Positions 19,962 to 29,850 of a DNA stretch of 64,000 nt are shown here, piece by piece. Below the pieces are notes generated by a model, which was not told where the DNA came from, did not search any database, and worked only from the letters and a program-made list of their open reading frames with translations. Source of the DNA: Gracilaria caudata (Eukaryota; Rhodophyta; Florideophyceae; Gracilariales; Gracilariaceae); assembly GCA_030374735.1 (NCBI GenBank), contig JASCIV010000004.1, forward strand, positions 1 to 64,000. The letters run 5' to 3'. Every line of letters starts with the position of its first letter. Positions within the stretch are counted from its first letter, which is position 1. The position numbers were made by a program, and so were the translations under genes.

Positions 19962-20717
19962 ATGACTTATGGTCGAAAATCGTTTCCGTTCTTCTGTCCT
20001 TGTCGCGTGTTCATACGAAACATACCTTCAGCTCCAAAGCAAGTGAATCGTCGAACCTCTACTGTCCCGTTAAGCATGGCAAGAAATTCAAACAGATCCA
20101 AGCCACCCATTCTTGTATCCGATGTGTTAGATACTCTTGTCATTGATCCATTTTTTAACGGCATGGCCTCTCATTTCGGTTTCCAAACCTTTGACGAGTT
20201 CGTCAACGCTAAGACTCCCGGCGTCTGGGTAAACTTTGAGCTCGGTCTCATCGATGAAAACCAATTGGCGCAATCCTTTTTCAAGGATCAACGCACCGTA
20301 GACGTGCCTTACCTTAAAAATTTTCTCAAACAAACATATCGTCAAATCCCAGGAACAGACAATTTGCTCGATGCATTGAGAGACGCAAATGTTCAGGTAC
20401 ACCTTTGTAGCAACTATCCCGCATGGGGTCATCTGATTGAGGAAGCCACTCAGCTCAATGCACGCTACGGAGCAAGATGGACGTTTGTAAGCGGAAACGA
20501 AGGTCTCAGAAAACCGGACGTGGCAGCATACAAGAGAGTCGCGGACAAAGCTGGTGTCCATCCCTCATCTTGTATTTTACTTGATGATAGGCAACGAAAC
20601 TGTGATGGCGCCCTGGAAGCTGGCTATCTTGCTGCCGTCCTTTTTAAAGACGCAAAACAGGCAGCAGATGAGCTTGCAGCTATTCTCCAATCTTACGGAA
20701 TAACGCTCAAGCACTAA
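19962..20717 (+). CDS. HAD-superfamily hydrolase, plastid FMN-hydrolase-like, 251 aa
   Basis: Resembles the plant chloroplast flavin-mononucleotide hydrolases, which dephosphorylate FMN to riboflavin. HAD motifs in order: I, DVLDT with Asp54; II, LCSNYP with Ser150; III, RKPD with Lys184; IV, LLDDRQRN with Asp208/Asp209. Motif I is DVLDT rather than DxDxT, so the usual general acid at position +2 is Leu and an Asp sits at +3. As I recall it, the plant homologues share this form. The signature VWVNFELGLIDE of that subfamily is present. The first ~45 residues are basic and hydroxylated (VFIRNIPSAPKQVNRRTSTV), like a plastid or mitochondrial transit peptide, which supports the ATG at 19962. Substrate is inferred from family resemblance only. 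Confidence 0.8.
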   Translation: MTYGRKSFPFFCPCRVFIRNIPSAPKQVNRRTSTVPLSMARNSNRSKPPILVSDVLDTLVIDPFFNGMASHFGFQTFDEFVNAKTPGVWVNFELGLIDENQLAQSFFKDQRTVDVPYLKNFLKQTYRQIPGTDNLLDALRDANVQVHLCSNYPAWGHLIEEATQLNARYGARWTFVSGNEGLRKPDVAAYKRVADKAGVHPSSCILLDDRQRNCDGALEAGYLAAVLFKDAKQAADELAAILQSYGITLKH

Positions 20718-21077
20718 CATATCCGTGTCTTTCTACGGCACATGTCTGCAGAGTTGAACCAGTTCGAATTGCTATCACACACAATATTTACACTGGACAG
20801 TAAACGTTCATGAAATCCAAGTCTACCGTTGTAGGACACATGTATATAACATAACAACCTCTTCCCTATCATCCGAAACGCTAACTTCATAACACGCTGC
20901 AAGCGGCGTGAGTTTGACCCAACCATTAGATTACATGCAGAAATTCGAGTTTCAGCAACTCTCTCGCGCTGTTCACAGGCTGGGACCTTCACGAAAAGCA
21001 TATGACGTCCTAAAACCTGCCAACTTCTCTGCAGAAAGCAAAGTTCATGGTATTCCCTGCTTATGCCAAAACGAAGC
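20718..21077. other. Short intergenic, nothing recognised
   Basis: 360 bp between the convergent ends of the HAD and PP2A B'' genes. No distinct signal beyond AT-rich sequence. Confidence 0.4.
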
Positions 21078-24056
21078 TTAGAATGGGGCCTCGCCGGCCA
21101 TCAGTGGATTCGCGCAGTCGCCCACCTCTTCCCAAGATTCTTCTTCCGCCTCTTCCTCTTCTGCACTTAGCCTAAGGTACTCCAACGCAGCAAAGCGGTC
21201 CCAATCAGTGAGCTCTGGGGTCGCATGTTCTTGTCGTATTTGCAATGGATCCCTAGCCTCAATGGCGAAAAACTTATTGAGGTTGAACAAAACGTTGAAA
21301 AAGTTACCAGCCAGGCGGCACCGCTTGAGGTCCTTCCTTCCAATCACAGGTGGTTGTACATTGGGTTTGATCATGTCGAGCAGTTGACACAAGATATCTT
21401 TGATCTGAACGGGCTCATGACCAAAGCACTCCATACGATGAAGCTGTTCCTTATAGAAGAACTCCATGTCATACATAGTTATTAGGCCATCGCCGTCCAT
21501 ATCAATACATCGAAACCAGTAGTCGATGGCTGTATCACTTGTTTTGTCTTCTTCGCTAAGACAAAACCAGATGAAATCTGTGTACGACATGAACCCAGGA
21601 TTCTCGGGTGAATCGAGAGGGCGTGCGTATCCACCAAAAATGCGCTCTACAATACGAGACGTCAATGAATGGCTTCCATATCGCATCAAGTCTTCTCGGT
21701 CTATTTGCAGATCATGGTTCGCGTCCAACTCCCAAAATCTGCAGTAAAGCACATAAAAATGCTCATAGCTGAAAAACTTTCTCTCCCGATTTATGTCTTC
21801 TTCCTCGTCAACTACCAGGAGAGTTTCCAGGAGTCTTGATCTCCGGATATCTTGAAGTGTCAATCGCCCGTTGTGTTGTCGAGTACACCCAAAGTAGATT
21901 CTCTCAATCACAGTTTCACTATATCTTTGTTGAAATTCGGGCGTTGCCTGCAAGAACGCCAGACCTTGATGACACATCAACAGCGCATGGAGCAATGGCT
22001 TGAAATCGCTCGGGATTAAATAGTCGCGATCTGCCCCAGGTTCGCGAAGAACTGAAAAGAGCCTCGCTTCCTTCGGATGATCTGCACAGATAGATTCATA
22101 GAAAACTTTAAACTGTTCTTCCGTAATATAGTCCCTCATAACTTCATTCCCTGGCTCCGCATCGGTCACGTCGTCCGTTGCAGCAGACATTCCAGTGCTC
22201 GCTTCATTGGCTTGCGAAACACTATGAAATCCATTTAGGTGACGAGTTTCACTCCCTCTTTCGTCTCCATCTACAGCATCACCCATTGTTGTGTCTGACT
22301 TGGTTCCACCGTCACTACGTGGCGACTGCTGAACCATGCCATCAGTTACATTAGAGTGCGTTCCCGCACTTTGTCTACTGTCCACATCCTTCATGTCGTT
22401 CTCATTACCTTTGTTGGCGGATCTCTCGGTAGAGTCTACGTTCCCAGCTTTCTTGTGAGATCCTGATCTCGTGACCGCATCGAAAACGATTCCTGCGAAG
22501 TAGGTTGGTAAACCGACAACGTCTAACACCAGCTCTCCGAGATCTGAGCGCGTCGCTCCCGGTTGCTTCTTTTCTTCTTGCATTCTCTTGAAAAACTTCT
22601 TCATCAATTCATGTTCTTTTCTCTCCCTGTCCTCTGCGTCCTTCCCACAGGGATAGTAAAACCGAGGCAGGGCAGTGCCCTTGTAAAGACCGGGTGACGC
22701 ATCAGTCATCGTCGCATCTTCCTTACGAGAAGGTTTCGGCTTCGTGGGAGGTATCGCAGCGCTGACCACCTTCTCCTCTGAAAGTACGGGGACGTCTGAC
22801 TTTCTTGGCTCTTCCGATTTGAGTTTGAGAGCCTCCGAATCACGCTCCATCCGAACAGTCTCACTGGCCACATGCACAGGTGACGGTTTTCCAACCCGAT
22901 CTGCGATCGCAGTATCGGTCGCTATGGCATCTTTCAATGGGACGGCGTCAGATGTTTTCACAATCTCCTTCTCTGCAACCGGTAGAGCGTCGTCGACAGT
23001 TGGTTTTCTGTCTTCAGCCACTTTCTTCGCTGATTCCAAGGTGGATACGGCACCCTGCTCCGGTTCGCTCTTCTCGCTGCGCTTCATCTCCGCATCAGCT
23101 GGGGTCGTATCGTGTGAGGAGACTTTGTCGACCGCAGCGGTAATCTCGGCGATTCCATCTGCATCACTCTCAGATGCTTCCTTCCCAACACGAGGTGCTT
23201 CATCAATCTTGACCACCTCATCCGGGACCGCCGGTACATCGACACCCTCCATTTGTACGTCTTTTGCAGCGTCAGCACGGGCAGCCTTCTCTGGTGTTTT
23301 TGCCGTCGGCGAAAACATTATAGGCGACACGCGCTGATCAAGCGGTAAGGGAGAGACGGTTCCACTCTTACCGAGGTCAAGATCAGTAGACACCGGCGCC
23401 TGCAACGTCGATCGTAGATGGGCCGCAATGGAAGCCGGAGCAGCTACAGGGGAACGAGGTGAGGAATCTGTGTCGCCAAACGGGATATGACTACGAAATA
23501 GTCTAGAGATCGGGGAACTTGGTGCTTGCTGTGGCGCGGCGGACGCAGCATTCTGTGCAGCAGAGGAGGGCGATCGTGTATGAGATGGAGAGAGAGTTTT
23601 TTCGTGCTTGGCAAGCCGTTGAGCTATCTCCATCTCGACGGAGGCAGTGACATTGCCGGCGCGAACGTCATCGAGAAGCTTTTGCAACCACGGTTTCGAA
23701 TCGGGTTGCTCCAGCCACTCATTGAAGAGCTCGTCAACCTTAAACTTTGGCCACACCAGGACGTCGGAGGTGTGCAGCAGCAGAGCTGGCGGAGAGGGTA
23801 TCGGGCGCAGATTTGGGGCGGTGGAGTCTACGAGCGAGGGCGAATGTCCAGTGGGAGTGGACGGGGCGAGAAATGAGTTCGAAGTGAAGATGGGGGAGAG
23901 TTGTGAAGGGTTACGAGTGGTGTTAGAGGTGTCCATGACGCGGGTTACGTCTTGGTCGACTTCCATGTTGACGTGCTCGGTAGGGGAGGGCACTTGGAGG
24001 TGCATGACGGGGGTGCCGTCACGATATGGCGTTGCAGGCGTTGTATCGATATCCAT
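21078..24056 (-). CDS. Protein phosphatase 2A regulatory subunit B'' (EF-hand, PR72/130 type), 992 aa
   Basis: Calcium-responsive regulatory subunit that brings the PP2A core enzyme to substrates. The conserved B'' core runs from about residue 640 to 960: the EEQFKVFYE entry, a YFGCT helix, FFSYEHFYVLYCRFWELD leading into EF-hand 1 (DANHDLQIDRED, near residue 780), SRIVERIFGG, MSYTDFIWFCLSEEDK, and EF-hand 2 (DMDGDGLITMYDME, near 852). Both loops keep acidic Ca-ligand positions. A ~640-residue N-terminal extension is disordered and rich in Ser, Pro, Thr, Glu and Lys, longer than plant B'' proteins and comparable to animal PR130. A helix-rich stretch near residues 105-155 is the only ordered part. 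Start ATG 24056 gives MDIDTTPATPY; the tail ends in a Glu-rich run. Family assignment is secure. Confidence 0.92.
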   Translation of the reverse strand: MDIDTTPATPYRDGTPVMHLQVPSPTEHVNMEVDQDVTRVMDTSNTTRNPSQLSPIFTSNSFLAPSTPTGHSPSLVDSTAPNLRPIPSPPALLLHTSDVLVWPKFKVDELFNEWLEQPDSKPWLQKLLDDVRAGNVTASVEMEIAQRLAKHEKTLSPSHTRSPSSAAQNAASAAPQQAPSSPISRLFRSHIPFGDTDSSPRSPVAAPASIAAHLRSTLQAPVSTDLDLGKSGTVSPLPLDQRVSPIMFSPTAKTPEKAARADAAKDVQMEGVDVPAVPDEVVKIDEAPRVGKEASESDADGIAEITAAVDKVSSHDTTPADAEMKRSEKSEPEQGAVSTLESAKKVAEDRKPTVDDALPVAEKEIVKTSDAVPLKDAIATDTAIADRVGKPSPVHVASETVRMERDSEALKLKSEEPRKSDVPVLSEEKVVSAAIPPTKPKPSRKEDATMTDASPGLYKGTALPRFYYPCGKDAEDRERKEHELMKKFFKRMQEEKKQPGATRSDLGELVLDVVGLPTYFAGIVFDAVTRSGSHKKAGNVDSTERSANKGNENDMKDVDSRQSAGTHSNVTDGMVQQSPRSDGGTKSDTTMGDAVDGDERGSETRHLNGFHSVSQANEASTGMSAATDDVTDAEPGNEVMRDYITEEQFKVFYESICADHPKEARLFSVLREPGADRDYLIPSDFKPLLHALLMCHQGLAFLQATPEFQQRYSETVIERIYFGCTRQHNGRLTLQDIRRSRLLETLLVVDEEEDINRERKFFSYEHFYVLYCRFWELDANHDLQIDREDLMRYGSHSLTSRIVERIFGGYARPLDSPENPGFMSYTDFIWFCLSEEDKTSDTAIDYWFRCIDMDGDGLITMYDMEFFYKEQLHRMECFGHEPVQIKDILCQLLDMIKPNVQPPVIGRKDLKRCRLAGNFFNVLFNLNKFFAIEARDPLQIRQEHATPELTDWDRFAALEYLRLSAEEEEAEEESWEEVGDCANPLMAGEAPF

Positions 24057-24828
24057 CGTTTCGGTGCGCGGCGACTGGCGCCTGCGGAGTTTGAAGAAAC
24101 CGCAACAAAACGAGGAACGCGGCAGTGAGTGAGAAGCGATAGGAAAGGGAAGTTAGAGGACGGGAAACCGGCAGTCGTTCCGAAATATGTACTAACAAGG
24201 GTTGGATATTGGCGGATTTATGTGTGTGAGGAGTATAGGGGTAGGGGTTTAAGGGGGTGGAGGGGTGGACAGGGGCAATTGAGGGGAGAATGGTGAAGGG
24301 GACGGCGGAGGGGAGATTGTGGGGGGAGGAGAGCAAGCGAAGCTAGTGAAGGTAGAGCTGGGGTAGCAAAGTTCAGAGATGCAGAGGAGGAGGGAAAGTA
24401 AGGGGGGGCGGGGGGCGGGTTGGAAAAAGATAGATAGTTGAGAGGCTCGTCGGACTGGCAGACGATGGCGCATGGCAACGTTCCCCGGGCATGTGCGCGG
24501 CGTGGTGGAGTGCACTGTGACAACTCAAGCATGTGTACAACCCCAAAACTTTTTCAATTTTTTGCTTTCACGCACACAGATGCCGAAACGAGCGGCGCAA
24601 ACGGCTCAGTTTCAAAACAAGAGCAAAACAAAAAATCACGCCAAATCTCCAGATTACTGTAAGCGACGCGAGCACCCCCGCAGTGTGCCAGGTTTGACAT
24701 TGTTGAGGGTTGGTACGTGTGATCTATCCTCATTGCATTTCGGTATCCGTTGTCTCCGTGGTTCCTCCCCAGTAGCCGGTGGGCTACCCGCGGTTGCTTC
24801 ACCAATGCCGCTTTGTGACGTGGAATAT
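24057..24828. other. Upstream region of the PP2A B'' gene
   Basis: Strand-biased sequence, G-rich on the + strand (GGGGTGGAGGGGTGG near 24255; GGGGGGGCGGGGGG near 24402). It likely holds the 5' UTR and promoter of the gene starting at 24056. No gene seen. The left end of the mobile element follows. Confidence 0.4.
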
Positions 24829-25012
24829 CCCCGTTACACGTAGGTGAACAAAAAACATCACCTTTTATTTGGGTGATGTGCGGGTGAGAGCGTCTCAATT
24901 CACCCGCACCGGGTGATTTTGTCTCACTCGGCGGTGATTCACCCAAAAACAGGGGTGAAATCACCCATTCTCATCACCCGCCGGGACTGAACAGTCACCC
25001 AACGGGACCAGC
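24829..25012. repeat. Left terminal inverted repeat with TCACCC/GGGTGA motifs
   Basis: Starts CCCCGTTACACGTAGGTGAA and continues for ~184 bp as the inverse of 29671-29850. It contains many short copies of TCACCC or GGGTGA (around 24870, 24899, 24908, 24936, 24950, 24960, 24974, 24995), spaced irregularly, as expected for arrayed transposase-binding sites. Confidence 0.9.
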
Positions 25013-25079
25013 GTCTCACCCAGACTACGTGCGTCCGATCTTGAAGACACACCATTATTGGCATTCACACATCGCTTGT

Positions 25080-28000
25080 ATGACATCTTCTCCTGAGATT
25101 TTTCCTGGCAGATCTGCCTCCTTTCATACAACACCAATATGCAGACAGGTTGACACTTTTGAGCCTTCACCGGAAAAACGCTATGCAAACAACGCTTCCG
25201 ATCAAAGCCCTGACAAGATCTCCACTGTTAATGACCGAACTTTGTCGTTAGTCCCGACAAACTTACTAAACAACTTTGAAGAAGAATGTCGATCACCCAG
25301 GGCAGCTGAATGTTCTTTGCGTAACAACTTTGTTCCCCAGAGCAACACAGGTGAAGACCCTATTTTTTCAGTGGATCACCTTGTCTGTAGCGAGCAGAAC
25401 GCTATTACTCCGAATAACACAGGTCAGAACAACACGGTGGATCAAGCACCTTCTTTACATATTAATGTAAGTGACGACGAAGATATGTCCTACTGCCCCT
25501 CCTCTTCAAATGCTACTCAAAGTAGTGTACACACAGTTGCAAATCTCGTAGAAGATTTTTTTGTGCCCGAACAAGAGTTGCATCAACTTCAATTCGAGAA
25601 CTCTCATTCTGGTACTTCTGCCACGAATAATAATTTCTCGCAGAATGCAATCGACGCTAGGCAAACTGTTGTGGAGGACATTTGGTCATCTACGTTCTGT
25701 AATGGCTTGGACGAAGTTATGGAACGCAGTTTGGATTCGTTTAGGACTAGCACCAATCAAGGTTGTGAGAACGCAGCAAGTTTCGAACGCGAAGCACCAA
25801 ACACTATAGGTGGTCTTGAGAATTGGAATTACTCTTCTCCTTTCGTCAGTATGGAAATGGATATCGATGAGATTAATACTGTGCTGGCTAAGAGGTTTTG
25901 CAAAGAGGCTAACGAAGTGATTAAGCGGGTTACTTCTGATATACAGCAGAGGCAAAAGGAACACGAAGTGTACACCGAAACCAACCTAAGTAGACTGGCA
26001 GTTCTTGAAGTTTTTCTTCCGAACCACGTTCTCAGTAAGATAACTGCCAACGTCAATCGCATTTTGCTCTCACAGAAAAAACAAGCTACAACTGTTTTTG
26101 AATTCAAGGGAGTGTTAATCGTACATGTTCTGGCTGCTTCCTACTCTTCTACGGTTAAGACAATTACGGCGGAGCGGAACAAGCCTTTTTTCTTTCAGGT
26201 TGGAATCTCTGGGAACCGTTATCTGGAAATATGGTCCGCGTTGTCCCTTACCATTGAAAGGAGACAACGAGTGGAGCATTGTGGTGATGGCTGGTTTAAT
26301 TTTCCACAACGAGCAAATGCGATGATCACAGAACTAGAGGACGAGCTCGCTGCTGTTAACAGGTATTTTCTGTATGTGCCTGGTGCTACAGTATTCAGTT
26401 TGGACGATGACCACCAACGCCTCCGTTCAAGAGCTGTCGCACATCTGACAGCCATGTCCCACGTTAACAATCCCCAAAAAGCATTGGGTCCTGTGAACAA
26501 CGCATTGTGTTCTGCTCTAAATCCCGTTTTTCTAGCTAGTCACTACTCGAGACCTGGTGAAAAAGTTATCGATGTGTGGGAAAGACTGGTTCGACTGTTA
26601 CAAGGAGTTCCAACAGCGGGTCCAGTGCGACCTATGGTTGACGCTATTTTTGCTTCTGATAGAGGGTACAATGGTACTTCAACTATTGACTACATTAATG
26701 ATAGAATTGGCGCGACGGGATTGGGGACCCACAAACGCAGTTATGACTATCCTTTCGTATGGGGTGTTGGGCCTATTAGGAAGAAGCATAAGGGAATGGT
26801 TGTAAGTGAACGCGGATGCCGCGCAATATATAGCGCAAAGAGGAAGCCTGCTACCCCTTCTGGTAGAATGGTAGAAGCCGCCGTCTATCGTGAGAGCTTT
26901 AGTGGCCGTATTGCGGCCGTCTACCACAACAATCCCCGCCTGTTTTCTGCTAACAAATTCACACTAGTACCGAAGTCTGGACATCGTCAGGCAAAGAATG
27001 TATTTGAGCGCGAAGTATTTCACATTGTCTACGACAAACACATGGAGGAGCAAATGCGTCGACGTCAGAATACTGACGAAGAAACTGTTTCACTTCCAAG
27101 AATGCTGGTTAGTCAGACTTTGCTGCGCGTGAATGAAGTCACATTATTACAGTCCGAGGATCCTGGTTGGTTTCTTTCTAGAGCTTTTCGATTCACATCG
27201 AGGACGTCGCAATCCTTTTTGAAGGCCTTTACAGAAGATCTTGAGGACAAAATGGAAACACTCGCATCTCTCGTCGCTGGCAAGCATCTGAACAGCACAT
27301 CAACATCTACGTTTCCGTCGAGTGCGGAAGCTGCAAAACAGTGTTTGATCTCACGAATGGTTACTTTATGTCACTGCCTGAATATGAGAACAACTCACAA
27401 TCCCACTCCGAACGAGAGAGAACTTGCTGTGGCGCAGTTCATGACAGCCTCGGAAAGTTCTCTGCAACCGATGACTATAAATGCGATGCTTTCTATGATG
27501 TCTGCTATAGGCCAACCACTCTCACGCCAGTTGAAAGCCCAGCTGATAGCGAAAATAATTGAAACCCAACAGCGTGTTCAAGAGGGAACTCTCACCCTTT
27601 CAGTACCATCGAATGAGTTAAGTGCAGAAGAGCAATTGGAAAGAAAGAAAACAGAGCTATTGAAACGTCTATATAGAGCATCACTGACATCATGGGTAAT
27701 GAAGCCTCTTGTTAGCACAGCTGGAATGAAAGAGGGAAGCTTCAACGAAGCGCAGGTTTTGAAAGCGCTGCCGGCTTTCTTTGAGACGCACAGGGTAACA
27801 AATGGAACTTACTTTACTTCCCATTCTTCAGAACATACTGAGCTTGCCTACACTGTAGATTTCATACGAACTATCGGCTTGGTTGAGTCGCGCAATGAGA
27901 AACATGTAGCGGACTCTCCAGATGCGATATTGTGCTTCTCTGACAGTAAGAAGGAACGCCATGTCTGTGCTGTAGAGATTAAAACAATGACTGCATTGAA

Positions 28001-29204
28001 TACAATCGAAGCCGCTCGACAGAAGAGGGACCAGTATGCTCCGATTACTGTACTGAACGACGTGGGTCTACATGAGAAGTCTACAGAGCTGTTTCAGGCC
28101 TTGGTCCCTTCCACTGAGTATCGTACTCAGTGTTTGCATCATGCTCTGACCTTAGAGCTTAAATGGGTGATGTTTGTAGAAGCTAAAGGAAGCAACTGTG
28201 GGATGGTAGAAGTTATATATGTTACTATTGTGGAGTTCTATTCTTGTTTGAAGAACGCGTACGGTTACATGTTGGCAGCAACGGTTGCTGCCGCTTTTGA
28301 CTGGATCGGTAAGAGCGCTGCAAATATACCAGAAGCCTATGATGCACTGCTGCAAGCATCTCATGCTTCTGATTTACACTCTTATGCATCATTCTATAGT
28401 TTGAGTGAAGCCTACAAATCTTTGGTAAGGAAGAAAGGAACATTGCCACCTGCTAAAATGATACGGCCAACTGCTTTAGTATACTGGAACTATTTGAAGG
28501 GCGGTGTCGACGAGTTTAGTAGGGCTATGACGGATCTGTGTTACACGAATACTGGTGAGAACCCCATTGTGAGTATAATCGGTCGTTTACTTTGCGCTCA
28601 GGTGAATAACGCTGCAGTGGTTCATCGCCTGTCATTAGCGAAGCGAAAGGGACGGCTACAATCCGAATACGAGAAGGAAATGGGGAAAGGTTACAGAGAA
28701 ATACGAAAGGCGGTTTCACAATGCACCTCGTTTGCGGACTACGCACGTCAACTGGCACGAGAGTATGTAGAACTCTCAAAAGCTCTTCCAAAATCTCTGG
28801 CTGTAGTAGGAGGGAACCGAGGCGAAGGTTGCAATGATAACATTAATGAAGACGAAGCAGTAGTGAAGCCTCTCTATACGCGAAACATTGTCGACATGTA
28901 CAATCGCCCTGAAGATCGCAAGCGTAGGCTCACAAGACGACGTTCCCATATGAAGGTAAGAGGAAAAGGTGTTTACTGTGCTCTTTGCTCTTACAGCCAT
29001 ACAATAACGAAGAACGGAAAGGTACTGCGGAAGAAGGGCGGATCTCGACAACGCCAGTGGTGCTCAGTTTGTCAGCAAGCAATATGCTCCGGGTGTTGGG
29101 ATGCATGGCATAAGAAAAACGTTTTGAAGAAGGCCAGCATTCCAGAGATCGAGCTGCAGAAACTGCTTCAGAAAGCTAATACTGAAGGGAATTGTACACA
29201 GTAG
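25080..29204 (+). CDS. Transposase candidate: DDE-like + PD-(D/E)XK-like + Cys/His finger, 1374 aa
   Basis: The only gene of the element. Start ATG 25080; an earlier GTG at 25029 is unlikely. Residues 1-270 are Ser/Thr/Asn-rich and probably disordered. About 380-600 resembles an RNase H-fold DDE transposase: FSLDDDHQRLRSR with Asp442-444, then VDAIFASDRGYNG with Asp527, then GTHKR and YPFVWG. The DRGY-x(n)-GT-KR spacing recalls piggyBac-type and related enzymes. A third acid cannot be fixed (Glu577 in VVSERG is one option). About 885-1025 looks like a PD-(D/E)XK nuclease: Glu890 in FNEAQ, Asp948 in SPDAIL, Glu966 and Lys968 in AVEIKT, Gln1017 in TQCLHHALTLE. Residues 1300-1344 form a finger: C-x2-C, 24 residues, C-x2-C, then C-x2-C-WDAWH, like the piggyBac C-terminal finger. 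Family membership needs profile searches; the motif reading is mine. Confidence 0.75.
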   Translation: MTSSPEIFPGRSASFHTTPICRQVDTFEPSPEKRYANNASDQSPDKISTVNDRTLSLVPTNLLNNFEEECRSPRAAECSLRNNFVPQSNTGEDPIFSVDHLVCSEQNAITPNNTGQNNTVDQAPSLHINVSDDEDMSYCPSSSNATQSSVHTVANLVEDFFVPEQELHQLQFENSHSGTSATNNNFSQNAIDARQTVVEDIWSSTFCNGLDEVMERSLDSFRTSTNQGCENAASFEREAPNTIGGLENWNYSSPFVSMEMDIDEINTVLAKRFCKEANEVIKRVTSDIQQRQKEHEVYTETNLSRLAVLEVFLPNHVLSKITANVNRILLSQKKQATTVFEFKGVLIVHVLAASYSSTVKTITAERNKPFFFQVGISGNRYLEIWSALSLTIERRQRVEHCGDGWFNFPQRANAMITELEDELAAVNRYFLYVPGATVFSLDDDHQRLRSRAVAHLTAMSHVNNPQKALGPVNNALCSALNPVFLASHYSRPGEKVIDVWERLVRLLQGVPTAGPVRPMVDAIFASDRGYNGTSTIDYINDRIGATGLGTHKRSYDYPFVWGVGPIRKKHKGMVVSERGCRAIYSAKRKPATPSGRMVEAAVYRESFSGRIAAVYHNNPRLFSANKFTLVPKSGHRQAKNVFEREVFHIVYDKHMEEQMRRRQNTDEETVSLPRMLVSQTLLRVNEVTLLQSEDPGWFLSRAFRFTSRTSQSFLKAFTEDLEDKMETLASLVAGKHLNSTSTSTFPSSAEAAKQCLISRMVTLCHCLNMRTTHNPTPNERELAVAQFMTASESSLQPMTINAMLSMMSAIGQPLSRQLKAQLIAKIIETQQRVQEGTLTLSVPSNELSAEEQLERKKTELLKRLYRASLTSWVMKPLVSTAGMKEGSFNEAQVLKALPAFFETHRVTNGTYFTSHSSEHTELAYTVDFIRTIGLVESRNEKHVADSPDAILCFSDSKKERHVCAVEIKTMTALNTIEAARQKRDQYAPITVLNDVGLHEKSTELFQALVPSTEYRTQCLHHALTLELKWVMFVEAKGSNCGMVEVIYVTIVEFYSCLKNAYGYMLAATVAAAFDWIGKSAANIPEAYDALLQASHASDLHSYASFYSLSEAYKSLVRKKGTLPPAKMIRPTALVYWNYLKGGVDEFSRAMTDLCYTNTGENPIVSIIGRLLCAQVNNAAVVHRLSLAKRKGRLQSEYEKEMGKGYREIRKAVSQCTSFADYARQLAREYVELSKALPKSLAVVGGNRGEGCNDNINEDEAVVKPLYTRNIVDMYNRPEDRKRRLTRRRSHMKVRGKGVYCALCSYSHTITKNGKVLRKKGGSRQRQWCSVCQQAICSGCWDAWHKKNVLKKASIPEIELQKLLQKANTEGNCTQ

Positions 29205-29670
29205 CACTTGATACATTGTACTTAGGACGAATTGAAACCGTCTCACTTCTTGTCGTTTACCGCGCGACGCGCTGCGTCTTTAACCAATACAGGTTTCTGT
29301 AGAGCTTCTGATATGGAAGGCAACAATGATGGCGGGAATTTTTTTAATCTTTGAGATGCTACAGAATGCTGATTCTGTTCCACGAGAGCCTTTCTGGAGA
29401 TTGTTTTTGTATCTTTTTAAAGTCGTTTAGGCACTTTTTATAGTCTCCAACTTTGTTTTATGTCCATCAATCCTTAGTTTGTAACTGCCTCACAAACCTA
29501 CTTCGTATCATTACTGTGGCGATGGACATGCATTAAAGTTACCTTGGCAATTCAACCAGCACTCAGAGTTTTATTCGAATGGGGTTTGGCCGTACGGTTC
29601 ATCACGAGTCCAATAAGTTAAGGTCAAAGCAGCGACTGGCGCACATAGGTCGAAGTTTGAGTGAGCAGTC

Positions 29671-29850
29671 GGTCTCAATGGGTGATTTGTAGTCCCATAG
29701 GGTGATGAGAATGGGTGATGCCACCTCTGGTTTTGGGTGAATCACCGCTGGGTAAGACAAACTCACCCGGGGCGGGTGAAATGGGACCCTCTCACCCGCA
29801 CATCACCCAAATAAAAGGTGATGTTTTTTGTTCACCTACCCGTAACGGGG
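29671..29850. repeat. Right terminal inverted repeat
   Basis: Reverse complement of the left repeat with scattered substitutions. It keeps the outer GTAACGGGG end, the GGTGATGTTTTTTGTTCACC block and the same series of TCACCC/GGGTGA motifs. Confidence 0.9.

Larger units (their letters stand above)
24829..29850. mobile_element. 5.0-kb DNA transposon with long terminal inverted repeats, apparently complete
   Basis: The outer ends CCCCGTTAC (24829) and GTAACGGGG (ending 29850) begin ~180-bp inverted repeats that match with few differences (24829-25012 against 29671-29850). One intact 1374-codon frame (25080-29204) fills most of the interior; about 465 bp of non-coding sequence separate its stop from the right repeat. 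ATAT abuts both ends (24825-24828, 29851-29854). Because ATAT is its own reverse complement, it may be a 4-bp target duplication or the last bases of the repeats. Cut-and-paste transposition is inferred from this structure and the DDE-like protein. An uninterrupted frame suggests recent activity. Confidence 0.88.

Noticed and set aside
22744..23337. 197-codon open frame on the + strand
   Set aside because: Antisense to the disordered, Ser/Pro-rich part of the PP2A B'' gene; low-complexity shadow without domain pattern.
23647..24132. 161-codon + strand frame over the start of PP2A B''
   Set aside because: Mirror of repetitive Ser/Pro codons; the sense gene is well supported.
24829..29850. Assignment of the element to canonical piggyBac
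   Set aside because: No TTAA at either border, the protein is about twice the usual length and has an added PD-(D/E)XK-like region; only the finger and DRGY part are reminiscent.
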